Of a stretch of 64,000 nucleotides of DNA, positions 58,585-64,000 are shown piece by piece. The notes below the pieces were generated by a model, which ran no database searches, was not told where the DNA came from, and saw nothing but the letters and a program-made list of their open reading frames with translations. This stretch comes from Posidonia oceanica (taxonomy: Eukaryota; Streptophyta; Magnoliopsida; Alismatales; Posidoniaceae), in contig JAZBRS010000057.1 of NCBI GenBank assembly GCA_037176725.1, forward strand, positions 85,209,501-85,273,500, given 5' to 3'. The translations under genes were made by a program, and so were the position numbers. Position 1 is the first letter of the stretch, and every line of letters starts with the position of its first letter.

Positions 58585-58590
<6 letters not shown>
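56560..58590. other. Intergenic region upstream of the ARM-repeat gene
   Basis: About 2 kb of AT-rich DNA with no recognisable gene or repeat boundary. The part nearest the gene (58160-58590) becomes less AT-rich and may include its promoter; open frames there have no protein-like features. Confidence 0.45.

Positions 58591-58642
<52 letters not shown>
58591..58642. repeat. (TC)n-(TA)n compound microsatellite upstream of the ARM-repeat gene
   Basis: About 14 TC units run directly into about 12 TA units, some 390 bp before the start codon. Pyrimidine-rich tracts and TA runs are common in plant core promoters and 5' UTRs, so this could overlap the transcription start. The sequence does not settle which. 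Confidence 0.8.
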
Positions 58643-59033
58643 GTCTGCATTGTGTTTTGGATTGCAGAAATCAACTCAGTACGTGTTCTTATCAGTTTTG
58701 CTCCAATTTGCTGCTGAGACTCATTTCTGGTACCAACCAATCAGCTTTTCTTATTCATGATTCATTCTGTGGCCCCATATCAGCTAGTTCCAAATTGCTT
58801 CTGAGGCAAGTATCAACTATCACACAGTGCTTCTTCTTCTTCTTCTTAAGCAATATTTCCAGACAAACTTTTCTCCGAAGATCCATTTCACCCTCTTCTT
58901 CTTTTGTTACTACTTCCAAGCACCAATTCTGATACCCATTCGTGTTTTCTGCTTCTTCCCACTACACTAGAAATTCTACTCCTCCTGCAGCTGCTGCTGT
59001 TACATTTTTTTTCAGCTGAAATCTTTGCTAGAT

Positions 59034-61958
59034 ATGAGTGGAGTGGTGCAGAAGAAGGGAGAGTACAGCGTGACAATTCAGACAGATCAGCATCCGGAGA
59101 GAGGAGTGAAAGGTGGTGGAGGCATCGGCGCCGGAACATTAATGTTCTCCCCCACTCCCATTGATCGAAGAGACAGCGAGACCAATGGCGATGAGTCGCC
59201 AATCCATGATGGCACCAACGAGCAGGCACCAGAGAAGAAGCTGACACTCTTCGCCCTCCGCCTTGCCGTGCTTGAGAAGGCCGCCAGCGGCCTCGGCACT
59301 CTTGGCTTTGTCTGGGCCACCGTGGTCCTTCTCGGCGGATTCGCGATTACGCTCGACAAGGTGGATTTCTTGGTCATCACCACAATTCTCGTCATTGAAG
59401 GGGCCAGAATCTACAGCCGAAGCCATGAGCTAGAGTGGCAGCACCACGCCACATGGTCTACCGAAAATGCCAGCTGGTACAGCTTCCGGGCGATCAAGTC
59501 TACTCTCCGGGAGTTCAAGTTCAAGTCTGGTTTTCGTTCATCTCCCAGAGACGAGCAACACGGAAGACGAAACCAAGTTGCTGTCGCCGGAGACTGCAGA
59601 GACCATAACGTCGACAGCCATGTCATCCACAAGAATAGGCGAACGTGGAACACAACAGAAGTTCCCCTGCTGCCATGCACTGGTTGGGTGTCCCTGTCAA
59701 AGAACATAAGCAGGTGAATATCCAATTAATGCTCGAGCATCTTTTTAGCTATATATTACGATTGGATAATGTCTAGACTCTACATGCTCGCTCGAAGTAT
59801 TTTTGCACCACTTTGAATGGAACAAGACGTCTACGTCTAGTTTCTAAGAATTGGTCTCTTCTTTGTCAATCAGACTCCTCTACTGGCTCCAGCTTCTCTC
59901 CGCCACAGCCTGTGTAACATTGTCACTGACGAGGCTGATAAAACAGGACTATGGTGAATTCAGCAAGTGTGACTCCGACAAGAGGAACCGGAAGGAGGCG
60001 TTGAACATATTCTACAGCCTCGCGCTCGCGGAGGCGCTGTTGTTCCTGCTGGAGAAGGCCTACTGGGAGTGGAAGACAACCTTCTGCGATCTGCTTGTTG
60101 AGGTGACCAAGGCATGCGGCTTCGAAGAAGACACGGAGGCGGAGATGGTGCCGATAAAGCGATTCTTCTACGACGCGTATTCGAGGTGCATCAACGGAAG
60201 CATCTTCGACGGTCTCAAGATGGACTTGGTCTCCTTCTCCGAGGAACTGCTGGCGTCCGACTCCCCCGACGAGCAGCTCATTGGAGCAAGGATCCTACTG
60301 AAGTTCATCACCGACGACAAGTTCGCAGCTGACACGCTACGTAAGATAGGGACCAGCACCATGACGATTGAGAGGTTGGTGGAGATGCTGAATTGGAAGA
60401 ATCCGGCCGAGGAAGAGCTTAGGATGGCAGCGGCCGAGATCGTCTTGAAACTTGCAGGGAAGAAGCAGAATACACTCCGAGTCGCCGGAATCCCGGGCTC
60501 GATGGAATCGATATCCTCGCTGTTGTATACTGCAGCAGGATCCATGCCGGACTCCAGACCCCACGAAATATGTCAGAGACGTGCCTTCCCCAACCAACGG
60601 GACTACGAGTTCTCGGCTTTCAATCGTCTTGGATTGCAGATACTCAAGAAGCTCGCGCATGACCATGACAACTGTGGCAAGATCGGAAACACCAGGGGGC
60701 TGCTGCAAAAGGTGATAGATTTCACCGGCAATGGGGAAAGGGTGCTCATGAGGCAATCCCCCACTAGAGATAACACACAGATCAACTCCATGAAGTACTC
60801 TCTCCAGTTGGTGAAGATGCTGGCCAGCACGTCCGGACGTACTGGGAAAATTCTCCGGCAGGAATTATCGGATGTCGTCTTCACCGTCGGTAACATCAGA
60901 GACATCCTCCAGTATGGGGACGATCACATGAAGTTGCAGAAGCTGGCGGTCGAGATCCTAACAAGCCTAGCGATGGACGAGGAGGCAAGGGATAGGATTG
61001 GCTGCACTGGTGGGATCATCAGGGAGCTCTTCGTCATCTTCTTCAGGCAGGGGCCGGTGGGCAAGCAAAATCTTGTGAAGGTTGAGGCTGGGGAGGCGTT
61101 GATGATGCTATGTTTGGATAGTAAGGCGAACTGTGATAGGATCTTGAGGTTGGAAGTGGTGGATAGACTTGTCGAGGCACTCAACGATCCGGTGTTGATG
61201 AAAAATTCGGCGACGATTCTGAGGAACCTGTGTGCTTACAGTGGTAACGAAAATCTCCCCCGCCTCAGAGGAGTAGTCACTGCTGCCACACCCATTGTAA
61301 GTACAATAATTGAGAAGCTCTTACCTCCTGTAGTCGAAATTCAAAATTACAACCTTTTTTTAAAAGAAAGAACATACGAAAAAAAGATAGGTACTGCCGA
61401 GGATTTAATGAAGCCAACAAAATCACAAGATAGGTACTGCCGATCGAAGTTGTAGTACCTAAGTGACAGGAAAAGAGAAGTGCAGAGGAAGAATCTCATT
61501 ATTTCCTTGATCTTCTATTCCAGGTTCTGAAGGCAGTAATGCACGAAGAAAAGAAAATGCTGGAGGTATCAATCGGTCTCGCGACACAGATATTCAAGTT
61601 CATGAGCCCAGAAGCAGCAGCAGAGGAATTCAGAAAGGCTGACATTGGAGAGAGCAAACTAGCTCAGAAGCTAGTTAAGATATTAAGTGACCATAAACGT
61701 CCCTGCATTGATTTTCCGAGGATAAGGAGATTCGCTATAGAGCTGGCAATCTGGATGATGATATCAGATGAAAAAAATAAGTGGATCTTCAGAGGAACAG
61801 AGCTGAAGAAAGAGCTAGAGAATGTCGCCGATACCACATCCGAACTCGAATTCTTCATTGTCTTTTCTGGTAGTGCAGGACTTAGCCCCCATCTAACAAC
61901 CATGTACAGTCTTGTGGACACTGCACTAGAGATCTTAGGAAACGGCAAAAATGGGTAA
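59034..61958 (+). CDS. Membrane-anchored ARM-repeat superfamily protein (three exons, 845 aa)
   Basis: Predicted exons are 59034-59713, 59874-61296 and 61524-61958. Introns have standard borders: GTGAAT...TCAATCAG (160 bp) and GTAAGT...TATTCCAG (227 bp). The joins keep frame and give 2538 bp, ending TAA. Residues 1-70 are hydrophilic. Hydrophobic segments lie at about 86-107 and 110-127, with another pair at about 228-249 and 268-288, so four membrane passes are likely. From about residue 355 on, leucine-rich helical repeats such as LIGARILLKFITDD, KLAVEILTSLAMDE and KNSATILRNLCAYSG match ARM repeats, which bind proteins. The layout fits the plant family of Arabidopsis At4g14280/At5g18980-type ARM proteins, whose role is poorly known. 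No stops, frameshifts or missing parts are visible. If intron 2 were retained, the frame would end at 61455. The start ATG is the first in frame after a CT-rich leader. Confidence 0.88.
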
Positions 61959-61994
61959 ACATGATGTTCACTCTTATTCTTCTCCAGATTCAAC

Positions 61995-62000
61995 AATAAA
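61995..62000 (+). terminator. Candidate polyadenylation signal of the ARM-repeat gene
   Basis: AATAAA lies 37 bp after the stop codon, a suitable near-upstream element. Another AATAAA-like site is near 62263. Plant signals are degenerate, so this is only a candidate. Confidence 0.45.
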
Positions 62001-62814
62001 TTTTATGAAGATCACAAAAGGAGAACGATATCTTCTGTAATACAGATATTTCAGATTCTTTCATGTCTAAATATGAAAATTGCTACACGCGCGCTTCTTT
62101 ATTGTAAATAGACTGTCAGCTTGCTAACTGTATGAAGTGCCAACAACATACTCAAGCCTACTTCTATTCTTTTTGTATCCTAGTCACCATCATTTTATGT
62201 GTATTCATTTCTTGTATGCTGTGATAACCCCATGGAAAACTTTTCTGAACAATACTAGTGCAAATAAAGTACTGGAATGCTTACAGTTTCCGTTGCGAGA
62301 TTACTGCTTTAAACAAGCTGGATCTGCTTTGAGTGAGCCATTGTGCTTGGGTTTTAACATATTTTAATTGAAGTACAATAATCTTCATTGTACTATTCAT
62401 GTGAAAGAGTTTATTTCCATTCAAATTCCTTTTTTTTTTTTCTTTACACCACATATGTTTTTATTTTCTCACCTCCGTTTTTTCTCTCTACTCGATGTGA
62501 TCAAGCACATCTATGTGATTTATTTACATAAGAAAGCAAATCCTAATTTAAAATCAAATCAAATCTAAACAAATCATATATTTAGTATAGTTTTAAATTC
62601 CATCAATTTCTAATCCTATTGATATCTCTATAACTAAAAGATAAAATTAGTCTTCACAATTCTATCTAAGAGATATCCTCTCTCTTTTCATCCAGTGAAT
62701 TATCATGCTGTAACAGCAACCCATGAGGTTGTGACATAACACATTGTATGCTATGCTTCTTGGTAGTTGTTACGAGGCTTGAACAAGCAACCAGGAATCT
62801 TTATGTGCTCAGAT
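62001..62814. other. 3' flank of the ARM-repeat gene
   Basis: AT-rich sequence with T-runs (62431-62442). I recognise no further gene or structured element. Confidence 0.45.
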
Positions 62815-63114
62815 TGTAACACTCTAAGATTTAATCTTATATTACTTAGAATAAGAAATATGTGAGAATAAACAAAAGCTAAGATCAACTATCATATCAA
62901 CTTTAACTTAAGTATTTTAGACTCAATTATTATGTTTGATGTTATTATGGATCAGTTGAGTCTGGATTGTTACAAATAATATCAGAACCTAGACCAGTTG
63001 TTGAATCTAAAGTTAAATAAAAACTAAGATCAACTGCCATATCAATTTAAATTTAAACTTTTTAGACCTTTTTGTTGAATCTAAAGTTATTGTTAGTTAG
63101 TTGAGCCTGTTACA
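62815..63114 (+). mobile_element. TRIM-like miniature LTR element (degenerate)
   Basis: A 160-bp segment starting TGTAACACTC and ending GGATTGTTACA (62815-62974) is followed by AATAATATCAGAACC. That resembles the Met-type primer binding site (TGGTATCAGAGCC) with several changes. A shortened second copy follows (about 63023-63114) with CTAAGATCAACTGCCATATC, a TTTTAGAC core and an end GAGCCTGTTACA. Terminal direct repeats with a primer site and almost no interior fit a TRIM or small LTR element. No clear target duplication is seen. Confidence 0.5.
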
Positions 63115-64000
63115 CACATACCTTCTAATCCAAACGGGTGAATTTCGTGTAATCCTACGTAAGCAATCTTTACACTGTCACAAGCAATCTATGAGTTCTT
63201 TATGCAAGATTTCATCCAGCAATAAAAGACAGACCTCTAATTGTCCCAATTTCCATCTTAAAACATAAATTTTTTACGAGTTTAGCTTGCTTCTATATGA
63301 TTCTACGACCACACTATCATCTTCTAATATTCAATCGGCCAGGAAAGTCAATTCCCCTGTATGACTAGTTGAATGAAGTAAGCTGCTAACTCTTTAGATG
63401 AAATCTTTTCAGGCTTCCTATTAATTTCTACTGGCATGAACCGTGCAACATGGAACAGTGTTTAATATTCTAATAAATTTAATAAAATCATAGATAAAAT
63501 AGAACAACAAAAAAAACCATGAAAAGAATCTAATAAAAATGTAAGCAAATGATTTACGTATTAACATACTAAACTTTAAGTAATCATGTAGGGTATCAAT
63601 ATTATTAATAAAACAAATTTACATGTAGAAGATATCTTAATGAGATTACTATCTACAACTATCAAATTCTAAGTGTCATCTATACTTTAGTTTCTCAAGT
63701 CAACGTTCCAATACCGTCGATTTTCTTTGATTACTTATTGTATGCTCTATACTTTAGTTATATAAGAATAAAGCAAACAAAAAGTATAACAATTGTAGGT
63801 ATTGAAAACTGATGTTCTAAAAGTAACGTTGTGAACAAATTTCAAAATTTAAGAAAAGTTAACGAAGATTAAAAGCGGTTAATCTTAAGTTCAATCAACA
63901 AATATCTATTAATGGAACTATTTTCAAATAGATTCAAGTCCTATCATATTGTAGTGAAATAATACCAAAATTCTAATCACAAGTTAGCATCTATCTACAC
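63115..64000. other. AT-rich flank, nothing recognised
   Basis: I see no reading frame, tandem repeat or terminal repeat of note to the window end. Confidence 0.45.

Noticed and set aside
58160..58717. A 185-codon frame upstream of the ARM-repeat gene
   Set aside because: It runs through the TC/TA microsatellite and has no recognised domain; more likely promoter and 5' UTR.
59087..59725. Antisense frames opposite exon 1 of the ARM-repeat gene
   Set aside because: GC-rich exon shadow without domain or splice support.

Overview
The window is nuclear DNA of a flowering plant, probably a monocot. I infer this from plant-specific LTR-retrotransposon lineages (Tekay, Tat/Ogre-like, Athila-like), a plant-type ARM-repeat gene with GT-AG introns and a GC-rich first exon, and roughly 50 kb of nested repeats around one apparently intact gene. 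I see no prokaryotic operons, rRNA, tRNA or CRISPR array. The species cannot be named from the sequence.

Layout. (A) 1-13586 holds the 3' end of an old Tat-like element on the + strand: an ORF tail, a tandem-repeat 3' UTR, a polypurine tract and a 3' LTR. It is split at 965/10802 by a complete but dead Tekay chromovirus (966-10796, 5-bp target duplication GCGTC). (B) 13587-15722 is AT-rich DNA with exon-like pieces of an unrecognised minus-strand gene, apparently a pseudogene. (C) 15723-46208 is a solo LTR (target duplication ATTAT) of a related family. A 27.9-kb Tat/Ogre-like element (16628-44503, target duplication ACACC) sits inside it on the minus strand. That element has 6.3-kb LTRs, gag, protease, RT, two RNase H domains, integrase, an extra plant-mobile-domain-like ORF and two tandem-repeat arrays in its 3' UTR. 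(D) 46301-53740 is an Athila-related element with gag and protease only. (E) 53741-58590 holds a decayed BAP31-like gene fragment and a 1-kb Mutator-like element with 180-bp terminal inverted repeats and a 9-bp target duplication. (F) 59034-61958 is the one gene that looks functional: three exons encoding an 845-residue membrane-anchored ARM-repeat protein. (G) 61959-64000 is AT-rich 3' flank with a small TRIM-like remnant.

The genes do not form a pathway; the window mainly records serial insertion and decay of transposons. Three points deserve attention. Nearly all nonsense codons that can be placed in retroelement frames are TAG, often at CAG/CTG sites, as expected from decay of CHG-methylated cytosines. 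The 3' UTR tandem arrays of two diverged Tat-type elements share a short hairpin unit. The giant element encodes a plant-mobile-domain-like protein downstream of integrase. All coordinates and splice junctions were derived by reading; no database search was run.
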